Source: Hyphomicrobiales bacterium (GTDB taxonomy: Bacteria; Pseudomonadota; Alphaproteobacteria; Rhizobiales; Beijerinckiaceae). From it: a DNA stretch of 64,000 nt. The notes beneath the pieces are model-generated. The model was not told where the DNA came from. It saw only the letters and a program-made list of their open reading frames with translations, and searched no databases. Where the stretch lies: positions 50,004-114,003 of the forward strand of contig UCLR01000040.1 of assembly GCA_900473415.1 (NCBI GenBank), written 5' to 3'. Below, piece by piece: positions 55,347-63,837 of this stretch (position 1 is the first letter of the stretch; each line of letters begins with the position of its first letter). Both the position numbers and the translations under genes were made by a program.

Positions 55347-56825
55347 CTACTCGGCGATGATCTTGTAGCGACGACCGGGATCGAGCGCGGTATCGCGGTC
55401 AAGGCCGTTGAGCAGCCGGAAGAGCTCCTCGGGTCGGTCCTGCTCTGGCATGCGCTGCGCCATGCTCGCGACGGTGTCGCCGGCCTCGGCCGCGATGAGG
55501 CGGATCTGCATCGGGCGCACCGACTGGGCCTCGGCCGGTGTCAGGGTGCGGAAGCTGTCGATGAGGCTGCGCATCGCGCGCTCCGGATCGTTGGCGCCGC
55601 GCGCGGCCAGGATGAAGCGGTAGACGCGATCGCCGACCTGCACCGCGGCGAGGCGGAACATCCAGTCCGTGCCCTTGCCATGCGCGATGACGGCGGGCTG
55701 CCCGGCGATCTGGATCGGCTCGATGCCGGTCGTCTCGACGCCCTCGATCCAGCCGGCGGCGACATAGGATTCGAGTGTCTGGCCGCTCTTCAGCGTCACC
55801 GAGTCGAAGCGCAACGCCTGAGAGCCGCTGGCGCTGACGCCGATCACCATGTCCTGCGCGGCTTCTAGGCTGAAGCCCTCGGGCGCGGTGAAGCCGATGC
55901 GCAGCGTGCTGTTGAGGTAGCGGCGCCCGCGCACGACGCCGTCGCGCGGATCGTCGCCGAAGGCGAGCCCCTCGATGGCCGCGAGCCAGTGGCCGGCATC
56001 GCGCTCGCCGATGCCAGGCGCGCCGATCTGTCGGGCGGCGGCGGTGACGGCGGCGATGCGCTCCGGCGTCTGCGGATGGCTGGATAGGATGTCGAGCCGC
56101 TTGTCGTCGGCGCTCTGGTTCTGGCCGCTGTTGCGATAGGCGGTGTTGCGGCCGAGCGTGGCGAGGAAGCGGCCGGCACCATACGGATCATAGCTGGCGC
56201 GCGCGATGTTGCGCACGCTGATCTGATCGGCCGTGAGCTCCTGCTGGCGCGAGAAGCGGGCGAGCGAAAGCTTCGAGCCCGCCTGCACGGCAGCGCCCCG
56301 CGCCGGATCCTTGAGGACCTGCGAGACGACCTCGCTGACCACCGCCGATTCCGCTTCCTTCTCGGCGCGCTCGACCGCATGGCGGGCGGTGACATGGGCG
56401 ATCTCATGCGCCAGCACCGAGGCGACCTCGGAGGTGTCGTTGGCGAGCGCGAGCAGGCCGCGCGTGACGTAGAGCCGCCCGTTCGGCAGGGCGAAGGCAT
56501 TGACGACCGGCGAGTTGAGGATCGTGATCTCGTATTGGCCGATCTGGCCGTCGCCGGCCTTGGCCAGCTTCTGCACCACCTCGTCCAGCGCGGCGCGGGC
56601 GCGTGGCGCGCGGTACTCGCCGCCAAAGGCCGCGAGCAACCGCTGATGCTCCTGGTCGGATGCGCGCTGGATCGGGCTGATGCGCGGCGCGATCTCACCG
56701 CTCGTGCTGCCGGTGCTCGACGGCAACAACGCGCTCTGTTCGCCGAAGCAGCCGGCGAGGAGGAGGGCCGGCAGCGCGACCGCCGCCAGCCGCTTCCCGT
56801 GCGATGCTCGGCAGAATTCCAGCAT
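55347..56825 (-). CDS. M48-family metalloprotease lipoprotein
   Basis: 492 residues. Lipobox LLAGC (Cys26) places it in the envelope. The zinc motif HEIAH (140-144) is in SVLAHEIAHVTARHAVERAE, and LTADQISVRNIARASYDPYG has the third ligand region. The C-terminal part ends in RLIAAEAGDTVASMAQRMP, which resembles a LysM-like segment. BepA-type proteases of this family act in outer-membrane protein quality control. Confidence 0.9.
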   Translation of the reverse strand: MLEFCRASHGKRLAAVALPALLLAGCFGEQSALLPSSTGSTSGEIAPRISPIQRASDQEHQRLLAAFGGEYRAPRARAALDEVVQKLAKAGDGQIGQYEITILNSPVVNAFALPNGRLYVTRGLLALANDTSEVASVLAHEIAHVTARHAVERAEKEAESAVVSEVVSQVLKDPARGAAVQAGSKLSLARFSRQQELTADQISVRNIARASYDPYGAGRFLATLGRNTAYRNSGQNQSADDKRLDILSSHPQTPERIAAVTAAARQIGAPGIGERDAGHWLAAIEGLAFGDDPRDGVVRGRRYLNSTLRIGFTAPEGFSLEAAQDMVIGVSASGSQALRFDSVTLKSGQTLESYVAAGWIEGVETTGIEPIQIAGQPAVIAHGKGTDWMFRLAAVQVGDRVYRFILAARGANDPERAMRSLIDSFRTLTPAEAQSVRPMQIRLIAAEAGDTVASMAQRMPEQDRPEELFRLLNGLDRDTALDPGRRYKIIAE

Positions 56826-56830
56826 GTTCC

Positions 56831-57601
56831 CTAGTCGATCAGTTCCAGCGCCGCCCGGGACGTCGCCTCCAGAAGGAGGCCGCCGCGCCCGGCGAGAACG
56901 CCATAGGCGCGCAGGCGTTTACCGCCCAGGCCGGCCGCGGTCCAGCCGGCTCCCTTCAATTCTCGCCAGAGGCTGCGCGACACGACGATCGAAGCGGCCT
57001 CCCCAGGGCGGCGCGAGAAGTTCAGATAGGTCCGCTGGGAGCGCTCGCCGACCGAGGCGATGCGGCCTTCCAACCTCACATAACGGCCTTCCTGCGCCTT
57101 CACCGCGGCGAGATCATGACCATCGACCGCGATCGAGGCCGAAGCCAGATGCGTCGATGTCGCAGCCTGCCGGATGGGCGCAGCCTGATCAACGCAGCCA
57201 AGAGCGGCCGGTTCCGCCAGCGGCAGGGCCGCCCCGCTCCGTTGCAGGAGGAGGGCGACGTCCTGTCGCTGCCCGCCCGGCGCATCCGCCGGGAGATAAA
57301 GGCGAGCCGGCCAGCGGCCCCAGCGGTCGCGCTCGCCTGTGATGGCGAGTTCGAGCGTCCGTTCGCGGAAGGGCTGGAGCGCGGTGCGGAACCGTTCCGC
57401 CTCGGCCGCATCCTGCCGGGGAGCGAGGCCGACGAGTCGAAGGTTGCGGCCATCGGCGAGAACCGGGTCGCCCGCGGCATCGATGCCCGCGAGCCGAACG
57501 GTCGCCGTCGCGGCCTGCGTCGCGCAAACCGGCGTAGCCCCGGCCGGAAGCCCGACCAAGGTGGGAATTGTGACAGCGACAAGAAGGGTCTTCACCCGCA
57601 T
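56831..57601 (-). CDS. Thermonuclease-like secreted protein, active site apparently lost
   Basis: 256 residues. A signal (KTLLVAVTIPTLVGLPAGA-T) is followed by an SNase-like OB fold: RNLRLVGLAPRQDAAEAERF, ELAITGERDRWGRWPARLYL. The DRWGR motif is kept, but the APE that carries the catalytic Glu reads APRQ and the DGDT motif is missing, so nuclease activity is doubtful. The C-terminal ~100 residues (RYVRLEGRIASVGERSQRTY) form a second OB-like part. It is 5 nt upstream of the M48 protease, probably the same transcript. Confidence 0.75.
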   Translation of the reverse strand: MRVKTLLVAVTIPTLVGLPAGATPVCATQAATATVRLAGIDAAGDPVLADGRNLRLVGLAPRQDAAEAERFRTALQPFRERTLELAITGERDRWGRWPARLYLPADAPGGQRQDVALLLQRSGAALPLAEPAALGCVDQAAPIRQAATSTHLASASIAVDGHDLAAVKAQEGRYVRLEGRIASVGERSQRTYLNFSRRPGEAASIVVSRSLWRELKGAGWTAAGLGGKRLRAYGVLAGRGGLLLEATSRAALELID

Positions 57602-57629
57602 CGCGATTATGCTACACGGAGTTTCGTGC

Positions 57630-57706
<77 letters not shown>

Positions 57707-57727
57707 TCTGCAGTCAGGTGCCTCTGC

Positions 57728-58045
57728 ATGCGGCGAGCGTTCTGCGCCTTTCTCCTACTGCTTTCCGGCGTCGCGACGATCCTCTTTTCGCTCGCCTGGT
57801 ATGATCGCTACTGGCGCTGGCGGGGCTGCTTCAACGAGGCCGGTCGCTGCTTCGATCCCGAAACCCAGGACGTCTATCTCGAGCAGGCCGGGCTCGTCTG
57901 GGGCCTGTTTCTGCTCGTCAGCCTCGGCTTGCTCGTTCTGTCAGCCAGGCGACTGGCTCACCTCATGCAGGCATCGAGCGGCGCGCCGACGGACGCGCGG
58001 CGCGGGCCGTCCCGGAAGCAGCCATCGGTCCAGAGCCCGGAATAG
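57728..58045 (+). CDS. Small membrane protein, unknown function
   Basis: 105 residues with two membrane segments, FCAFLLLLSGVATILFSLAW and GLVWGLFLLVSLGLLVLSAR, around a loop with two cysteines (CFNEAGRCFDPE). A ribosome site AGGTG lies seven bases before the ATG. The last 88 nt overlap the 3' end of the convergent MORN gene. I do not recognise a family; coding is supported by the ribosome site and the membrane pattern. Confidence 0.65.
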   Translation: MRRAFCAFLLLLSGVATILFSLAWYDRYWRWRGCFNEAGRCFDPETQDVYLEQAGLVWGLFLLVSLGLLVLSARRLAHLMQASSGAPTDARRGPSRKQPSVQSPE

Positions 58046-58581
58046 ACCTCGCCGTTCGCGGCCTTGCGGAAGGTGCCTCGGCCCTCGGCGCGGTCGTTGC
58101 GATATTCGCCTTCGAAGCGGTCACCGGTCGACCAGGCCTGCAGGCCGCGGTGATAATGGCCGTTGCGCAGGGTGCCCGTGAAGAAGCTGCGCAGGGTTCC
58201 GTTCAGATACCAGATCAGGGTGCCTCGCCCGTTCGCGATGCCGCCCTTGCAGGGACCCGTCCAAGCGATCGTCTCGTTCGGGGAGGGGCTGAGATTCCAG
58301 ACCTTGCAGCCCTGGTCGTCCGCGATCCAGCCGGGCGGCGCGCTGGCCGGCGCCCCTGGCGGCTTCGGCTTCTCCAGCCGTTCCGCCAGGCCCTGGGTCA
58401 TCTCCCGCAATGTCTCGACCTGCTTCCGGAGCGAGCCGATCTCGTCCTGCAGGCTCTCCTGTCGAAGCTGCAGGCAGGTCGCATCGAGCGGCTTACCGGC
58501 ATGGCCATCGCAATCGGAAGCCGCCAGCGCGGCGCCGGGCAGGATGGGCAGCAGCGCAGCTGCCGCGATCAGAATTTTCAT
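57958..58581 (-). CDS. Secreted MORN-repeat protein with coiled coil
   Basis: 207 residues. Signal ILIAAAALLPILPGAALA-A; a coiled coil (LRQESLQDEIGSLRKQVETL) about residues 38-70; then three MORN-like repeats, GGIANGRGTLIWYLNGTLRS, NGHYHRGLQAWSTGDRFEGE and YRNDRAEGRGTFRKAANGEV. MORN proteins are scaffolds; its periplasmic partner is unknown. Confidence 0.85.
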   Translation of the reverse strand: MKILIAAAALLPILPGAALAASDCDGHAGKPLDATCLQLRQESLQDEIGSLRKQVETLREMTQGLAERLEKPKPPGAPASAPPGWIADDQGCKVWNLSPSPNETIAWTGPCKGGIANGRGTLIWYLNGTLRSFFTGTLRNGHYHRGLQAWSTGDRFEGEYRNDRAEGRGTFRKAANGEVYSGLWTDGCFRDGPRRASVGAPLDACMR

Positions 58582-58667
58582 GGAGCCCCCGAAGACATGC
58601 CTGCATAGAACAGCGCACGCATTTGTCGCGCCAGTCGGCCGGCGGGTTCAAGAGGCTGGCGGGCGCT

Positions 58668-59192
58668 TCAGCCCTGCCGGGCACCCGGCCGTGCGAAAGG
58701 TGCGAGGTACTGCACTACCTGCCGATAGACGACCTGCTTGAAGGGGATGATCAGATCCGGCGTCTCCTCGATCCGGACCCAGCGCCAGGCGTCGAACTCG
58801 GCCTTGTGGCCGCCGGCCGGGGTCAGGATGTCGATCTCGCTCTCGGCGCCGGTGAAGCGGAAGGCGAACCACTTCTGCGCCTGCCCGCGCCAGCGGCCTT
58901 TCCAGGCCTCCTTGCCGATGTCGACGGGCAGGTCGTAGGTCAGCCAGCCCGGTACTTCGGCCATGAGCTCGACCGAGGTGACGTTGGTCTCTTCCTGCAG
59001 TTCCCGGATGGCGGCTTGCAGAGGGGTCTCGCCCGCGTCGATGCCGCCTTGCGGCATTTGCCAGGTATGGCCGGGCGCGACATGCTCGCGCTTCGTCTTG
59101 TCGGCGCGCTGGCCGACGAAGACCAGGCCTTCGGCATTGAACAGCGCGAGCCCGACGCAGGGGCGGTAGCCTTCGGGAGCGGCTTCGGTCAT
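58668..59192 (-). CDS. rppH: RNA pyrophosphohydrolase
   Basis: 174 residues. YRPCVGLALFNAEGLVFVGQ at the start and the Nudix box GGIDAGETPLQAAIRELQEE with TN following. It removes pyrophosphate from 5' triphosphate RNA ends and so starts mRNA decay. It overlaps the upstream yibQ stop by 4 nt (ATGA), so they are coupled. Confidence 0.95.
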   Translation of the reverse strand: MTEAAPEGYRPCVGLALFNAEGLVFVGQRADKTKREHVAPGHTWQMPQGGIDAGETPLQAAIRELQEETNVTSVELMAEVPGWLTYDLPVDIGKEAWKGRWRGQAQKWFAFRFTGAESEIDILTPAGGHKAEFDAWRWVRIEETPDLIIPFKQVVYRQVVQYLAPFARPGARQG

Positions 59193-60409
59193 CGCTGCGA
59201 TCCTGTCGACAGGGATCCAGTGGTCTTCGGATTGCGCAGGCCGCGAGCGGCACTCACCGGCACGAGCGCGATCTTCCTGGCTTCCAACGTCTGGGCCCAG
59301 CGGGAGATCCGGTCGATCGAGATCGGCAGGGCGCTGGCGGCGGCGACTGCGACGCCCTGCTCGCGCGCCAGCAGTTCGAGCGCCGCGAGTTCCTTGTCGA
59401 CGGCGTCGGCGCGGGTGACGCCGTCGATGACGCGATCGATCTTCAGTGCCGGGATCTGGGCGCGGGTGGCGGCGCCGGCCAGCAGGCTGCGTGGCGAGGA
59501 GCCGTCATCGACGACCATCAGGCCGCGACCGGCGAATTCGCGCAGGATCGGGGTCAGCGCCTCCTGGTCGGCCGTGAGGCGCCCGCCCAGGAAATTGACG
59601 ATGCCGACATAGCCGGTGAAGCGGCCGAGCGACCAGTGCAGCTTGTCGATATTGTCCTGCGCCTTCGGGCCGGTGAGCAGCGTATGCGGGCCGGGGTCGT
59701 TGTCGGGGTAGTCGAAGGGCTCCATCGGCAGCTGCAGGAAAACCTCATGGCCGCTGCCGCGGGCGCGCTGGACCGTGCGCTCAAGCTCCGTGCCGTAGGG
59801 GGCGAAGGCGAGCGAGACCGCGCCCGGCAGCCTGGCGATCGCCTCGGCCGTGCCGTTCTGGCTGATGCCGAGCCCGCCGACCAGCAGCGCGACATAGCCG
59901 GCCGGCTTGGTGGTCGGCTCCGGGCCGAGCGGGCGGGCGTAGATCTTGGCTGGGGTCGCGCCGTCCGGGCCAGTCTTCGGCAGCAGGCCGTAGCGCGTCC
60001 GTTCGGTAAGCCGGTTGTCCGGCGCCGGAGCGAGCTTGATCGGGCCGCCTTCCTCCGGGACGGTGATGATGATGGCGCCGGGCGCTTCCTCGCCCGGGCG
60101 GACGACGGTCACGCCGGCGTTGTTCTCGAGCTGCGCAGCGCTGGCGGGTCCGTTCGGGGTCGCCGCCACCTCGGCGGCAGGCGGGAGAGCGGCGAGAGGG
60201 GTCGAGCGCTTCTCGATGGAGGCGATCGCCATCGGCTCGCCACCGTCGGGATCACGGCGCAGGGCGACGACGAGCAGCAGGCCAAGGACGACGGCGCCGA
60301 CGCAAGCGGCCGCAGCCATGCCGAGCCGGCGGCCCCATGGCTTGCCGGAAGGCGCGGCCCGATCCTGGCCGAGCGCTCGGTTCAGCTCCGTCAGCGGCGT
60401 TGCGGCCAA
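59189..60409 (-). CDS. yibQ: Divergent polysaccharide deacetylase (YibQ family)
   Basis: 406 residues, apparently from TTG 60409. A cytoplasmic N-terminal segment (PLTELNRALGQD) precedes one membrane anchor (GMAAAACVGAVVLGLLLVVA), then a linker and the YibQ NodB-like barrel: ALLVGGLGISQNGTAEAIAR, EVFLQLPMEPFDYP, GRGLMVVDDGSSPRSLL. The family lacks full deacetylase chemistry in many members; its role is in the envelope. It follows ctpA after a terminator. Confidence 0.88.
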   Translation of the reverse strand: MAATPLTELNRALGQDRAAPSGKPWGRRLGMAAAACVGAVVLGLLLVVALRRDPDGGEPMAIASIEKRSTPLAALPPAAEVAATPNGPASAAQLENNAGVTVVRPGEEAPGAIIITVPEEGGPIKLAPAPDNRLTERTRYGLLPKTGPDGATPAKIYARPLGPEPTTKPAGYVALLVGGLGISQNGTAEAIARLPGAVSLAFAPYGTELERTVQRARGSGHEVFLQLPMEPFDYPDNDPGPHTLLTGPKAQDNIDKLHWSLGRFTGYVGIVNFLGGRLTADQEALTPILREFAGRGLMVVDDGSSPRSLLAGAATRAQIPALKIDRVIDGVTRADAVDKELAALELLAREQGVAVAAASALPISIDRISRWAQTLEARKIALVPVSAARGLRNPKTTGSLSTGSQR

Positions 60410-60495
60410 AACGCGGCCGTCCCCAAGTTTGCGAGGCGGGCCGCGAATCAGTGAGCCCGCGCGCTAGTCTTGTCGCCTCGGAGTCCGTTTGAAAA

Positions 60496-60536
60496 CAGTG
60501 CGGCCCTCATCCAGGGGATGAGGGCCGCATATTTTC
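60496..60536. terminator. Terminator after ctpA
   Basis: A perfect 13-bp stem GCGGCCCTCATCC / GGATGAGGGCCGC with loop AGG, flanked by ATATTTT on one side and, read on the minus strand, ACTGTTTTC on the other. It separates ctpA from yibQ. Confidence 0.85.
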
Positions 60537-60557
60537 GAACGGTGTTACGTCCGTGTC

Positions 60558-61916
60558 TTAAGGCTTGGGCGCCTCGGGCGCGGCTGGAGCGGGCTCGGCC
60601 GGCTTCTCCGCCGGGGCGGCGGCGCCGGTCTTGACACCGCGGAGCTGGTTCAGCGCCGCGATCAGCTGGGTATCCTTCGTCGGATCGTTCGGGACGTAGG
60701 ACGCCGAGCCGGACTGCTCCTCGCCCTCGCCCGCTGCCTTGAGGTGGCCCTTCAGCGCGGCTTCGCCCTTGTTGTCGACGAGCTTGTCCTTGATCTCCTG
60801 CGGGATGTCCTGCTGGACCTCGATGTCCGGCGTGATGCCCTTGGCCTGGATCGAGTTGCCCGACGGGGTGTAGTAGCGCGCCGTGGTCAGGCGCAGGCCG
60901 CCATTCGAGCCGAGCGGGATCACGGTCTGGACCGAGCCCTTGCCGAAGGAGCGCGTGCCCATCACGACCGCGCGCTTGTGGTCCTGAAGCGCGCCGGCGA
61001 CGATCTCGGCCGCCGAGGCGGAGGAGCCGTTGATCAGCACGACGACCGGCTTGCCCTTGGTCAGGTCGCCCGACTTGGCGTTGAAGACCTGCGTCTCCTC
61101 GGCGTTGCGGCCGCGGGTCGAGACGATCTTGCCGCGCTCGAGGAAGGCGTCGGAGACCAGCACCGACTGGTCGAGGCGGCCGCCGCGGTTGTTACGCAGG
61201 TCGATGACGAAGCCCTTGAGCTTGTCGGCGCCGATCTCGCTGGTGAGCTTGTCGATCGCCTTGCGCAGGCCGTCATAGGTCTGCTCGGAGAAGGTGCCGA
61301 CGCGGATATAGCCGACATCGTTCTCGGCCCGCTCCTCGACCGCCGGCACGACGATGGTCGAGCGGGTGAGCGTGAACTCCAGCGGCTCGGTCTTGCCCGG
61401 GCGCTCGACCTTGAGCGTGACCTGGGTGTTGATCAGCCCGCGCATCTTCTCGACGGCCTGGGTGAGCGAGAGACCCTTCACCTCGGCGCCGTCGATCTGG
61501 CGGATGATGTCGTTGGCCAGGATGCCGGCCTTGGAGGCGGGGGTGTCGCGGATCGGCTTGGCGACCTTAAGGACGCCGTCCTCCATCGTCACCTCGATGC
61601 CGAGGCCGCCGAACTGGCCACGCATGTCGGTGTCCATGTCGCGGAAGGCCTTGGAGTCGAGATAGCTGGAGTGCGGATCCAGCGACGAGACCATGCCGTT
61701 GATGGCGGCCTCGATCAGCTTCTGCTCATCCGGCTTGTCGACATAGTCGGTGCGAATCTTCTCGAAGATGTCCCCGAACAGGTTGAGGCTGCGGTAGACC
61801 TCGGCCGAGGCGGCGACGGCGCTGGTGGAACTCAGTAGCCGTGTCTGGGTAGCCAGTCCGGTCAGGCCCGCGCCCATGATGGCGCCGGCGAGAACGAGGG
61901 AAACCTTGCGCATCAT
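60558..61916 (-). CDS. ctpA: C-terminal processing protease (S41 family)
   Basis: 452 residues from ATG 61916, which overlaps the stop of the upstream envC-like gene (ATGA). A signal (VSLVLAGAIMGAGLTGLA), the N-terminal helical segment (LNLFGDIFEKIRTDYVDKPD), a PDZ domain (GLGIEVTMEDGVLKVAKPIR), and the Ser/Lys dyad in INGSSASAAEIVAGALQD and GTRSFGKGSVQT. C-terminal Pro/Ala tail. A periplasmic protease that needs a partner; EnvC-type activators are its usual operon neighbours. Confidence 0.95.
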   Translation of the reverse strand: MMRKVSLVLAGAIMGAGLTGLATQTRLLSSTSAVAASAEVYRSLNLFGDIFEKIRTDYVDKPDEQKLIEAAINGMVSSLDPHSSYLDSKAFRDMDTDMRGQFGGLGIEVTMEDGVLKVAKPIRDTPASKAGILANDIIRQIDGAEVKGLSLTQAVEKMRGLINTQVTLKVERPGKTEPLEFTLTRSTIVVPAVEERAENDVGYIRVGTFSEQTYDGLRKAIDKLTSEIGADKLKGFVIDLRNNRGGRLDQSVLVSDAFLERGKIVSTRGRNAEETQVFNAKSGDLTKGKPVVVLINGSSASAAEIVAGALQDHKRAVVMGTRSFGKGSVQTVIPLGSNGGLRLTTARYYTPSGNSIQAKGITPDIEVQQDIPQEIKDKLVDNKGEAALKGHLKAAGEGEEQSGSASYVPNDPTKDTQLIAALNQLRGVKTGAAAPAEKPAEPAPAAPEAPKP

Positions 61917-63349
61917 CCGCGAACCTTTTCGCCTTGCGATTTCGTCCACCAGGGCCCCGGGTCGACCGAGACGCCGTCTTTCCTGAATTCAATATAGAGA
62001 ACCGGCTGCCCGGTTCCCACTCCTACAGTCGTCGCGGCAGCTTCCGATGTTTCGCCCATCGTCGCAACCGGCTCTCCCGCCAGAACGAACTGATTGAGCG
62101 CTACATCGATCCGCTGCATGCCGGCTAGCAAGATGTAGTATCCCCCGCCCGCATTCAGGATCAAGAGTTGCCCGAACGAGCGGAAGGGACCCGCATAAAC
62201 CACCCAACCGTCAGAAGGCGCCGAAACTAGGGCGTTGGCGCGGGTTTCCAGCGAAATGCCGCGTGTCGTGGCCCCAGCCCCGTCCGGATCGCCGAAACCA
62301 CGCAATCGTGATCCCGCAACGGGCAATGACAACAGCCCCTTGGCGTCGGCGAAGGCGATCTTGGGGGCGAGCCGCGCGGGGTCACGGAAGGCGAGCGCGG
62401 TCATGCGCTCGCGCTGCTCGCGCGTCTCCTGCTCGATCGCCTGGCGGGCGGCGTCCGCCGCCTTGTTGGCGACCGAGATCTCCTTCTCGATCTTCTCGAC
62501 GAAATCCCGCATCGAGCGGGCCTGGCCGGCGAGCTCCTTGCCGAGCGTGGCCTGCGCCTCGACATCCTTGGCCGCGCTGGCCTCGCGCTCGCGCCGGGCC
62601 TCGACCAGGGAGGCCAGCCGCGTGCGCTCGCCGGCGAGCCGCTCCATCTCTTCGCCGATCCGGCCCTTTTCGGCGGCGATATTGTCGCGCAGCCGCACCA
62701 GCTCGGCGAGGTCGGTGCCGAGAATCTCGATCTCCTGGCGCAGGTCGGGCACGACAGCGCCGAGCAGCATGGAGGCGCGCACGGCCTCCAGGATGTCCTC
62801 GGGCCGCACCAGCACGGCCGGGGGCGGGCGGCGCCCGATGCGCTGGAGCGCCGCCAGCACCTCGGCGATCAGCCCGCGACGGCTGTCGAGCGAGCGGCGG
62901 ATCGCGGTCTCGCTCGACTGCATCAGGGAGAGCCGCTTCTCCAGCTCGCCCAGCTTCAACTCGGCGCCCTGGGTCTTCGCGGTGGTGTCGAGCAGGGCTT
63001 TGTTGAGCCCGGCGCGATCGGCGCGGATCGCGGCGATTTCTTTTTCCAGATTGGCGCGGGCATCCGCGTTTCCGGCGAGTCGCTCCTCGATCGCCTTGAG
63101 CTCGGTCTCCCGGGCCTGCTTCTCGACGAGCTTCTGCATCGCCTCGCGGGCGAGGGTGTCCGGGTCGGGCGCGGCGGTCTGGGCGAGGGCGGGGGGGAGC
63201 CAGGCTGTCATTGCGAGGAGCGCAGCGACGAAGCAATCCAGGGGCCGTCGCGCTCTATGCCCTCCCGGATCGCTTTGCTTCGCTCGCAATGACGCGAGCG
63301 GCCGGGCGACCGCAAGGCCAGAGCGAATCAGGGGCCGGAAAAGGCTCAT
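61913..63349 (-). CDS. EnvC-like murein hydrolase activator (degenerate M23 domain)
   Basis: 478 residues. Long coiled coils fill about residues 65-330 (LVEKQARETELKAIEERLAG and others), followed by a LytM/M23 domain (DGWVVYAGPFRSFGQLLILN, AGGGYYILLAGMQRIDVALN). The zinc ligands are lost: the usual LYAHL reads LLAGM and HxGxD is absent, as in EnvC, which activates amidases without cutting itself. The signal-peptide region (about 19-48) is encoded by an 87-bp intergenic repeat. It overlaps rlmH and ctpA by 4 nt each. Confidence 0.9.
   Translation of the reverse strand: MSLFRPLIRSGLAVARPLASLRAKQSDPGGHRARRPLDCFVAALLAMTAWLPPALAQTAAPDPDTLAREAMQKLVEKQARETELKAIEERLAGNADARANLEKEIAAIRADRAGLNKALLDTTAKTQGAELKLGELEKRLSLMQSSETAIRRSLDSRRGLIAEVLAALQRIGRRPPPAVLVRPEDILEAVRASMLLGAVVPDLRQEIEILGTDLAELVRLRDNIAAEKGRIGEEMERLAGERTRLASLVEARREREASAAKDVEAQATLGKELAGQARSMRDFVEKIEKEISVANKAADAARQAIEQETREQRERMTALAFRDPARLAPKIAFADAKGLLSLPVAGSRLRGFGDPDGAGATTRGISLETRANALVSAPSDGWVVYAGPFRSFGQLLILNAGGGYYILLAGMQRIDVALNQFVLAGEPVATMGETSEAAATTVGVGTGQPVLYIEFRKDGVSVDPGPWWTKSQGEKVRG
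63207..63293. repeat. 87-bp palindromic repeat inside a coding region
   Basis: Ends GTCATTGCGAG (63207-63217) and CTCGCAATGAC (63283-63293) are exact inverted repeats. The body (GAAGCAATCC, GATCGCTTTGCTTCG) is that of a repeat widespread in alphaproteobacterial intergenic DNA, by memory. The length is 29 codons, so it lies in frame in the EnvC-like gene. Confidence 0.8.
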
Positions 63350-63825
63350 GCGCGATGATAGGGATGTCCGGCGATGATCGTCATCGCTCGATAGAGCTGT
63401 TCCAGTACGAGCGCACGCACGATCTGATGCGGAATGGTCAGCGTGCCGAAGGCGAGCGTCAGGTCGGCCCGGTCGCGGATCGCCTCGCTAAGCCCGTCGG
63501 CGCCGCCGATGACGAAGCTCGCATGCGCCGTGCCGGCATCGCGGGCAGCGGCGATGCGGCCGGCGAAGGCCTCGCTGCCGAGCCCGCGGCCGCGCTCGTC
63601 AAGCGCGATCAGCAGCCCGGGCTGGGCCTTCGAGAGGATGGCTTCGGCCTCCTCGCGCTTGCGGTCCTCGGAGCGGCGGCCACGGCTTTCGGCGATCTCG
63701 ACGATCTCCGGGCCGGCGAGACCCATGCCGCGCCCGAACACCAGCGCGCGCTCACGATAGCGCTCGCAGAGTTCGCGCTCCGGCCCGTCCTTGAGCCGGC
63801 CGACGGCGATGACCGCGAGCCGCAT
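63346..63825 (-). CDS. rlmH: 23S rRNA (pseudouridine1915-N3)-methyltransferase
   Basis: 159 residues, SPOUT family. MRLAVIAVGRLKDGPERELC, ALDERGRGLGSEAFAGRI, SFVIGGADGLSEAIRDRADL (SAM knot) and the C-terminal EQLYRAMTIIAGHPYHRA are complete. It methylates pseudouridine 1915 in helix 69 of 23S rRNA on the 70S ribosome. It follows rsfS by 12 nt. Confidence 0.97.
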   Translation of the reverse strand: MRLAVIAVGRLKDGPERELCERYRERALVFGRGMGLAGPEIVEIAESRGRRSEDRKREEAEAILSKAQPGLLIALDERGRGLGSEAFAGRIAAARDAGTAHASFVIGGADGLSEAIRDRADLTLAFGTLTIPHQIVRALVLEQLYRAMTIIAGHPYHRA

Positions 63826-63837
63826 CGAAACGCGACG

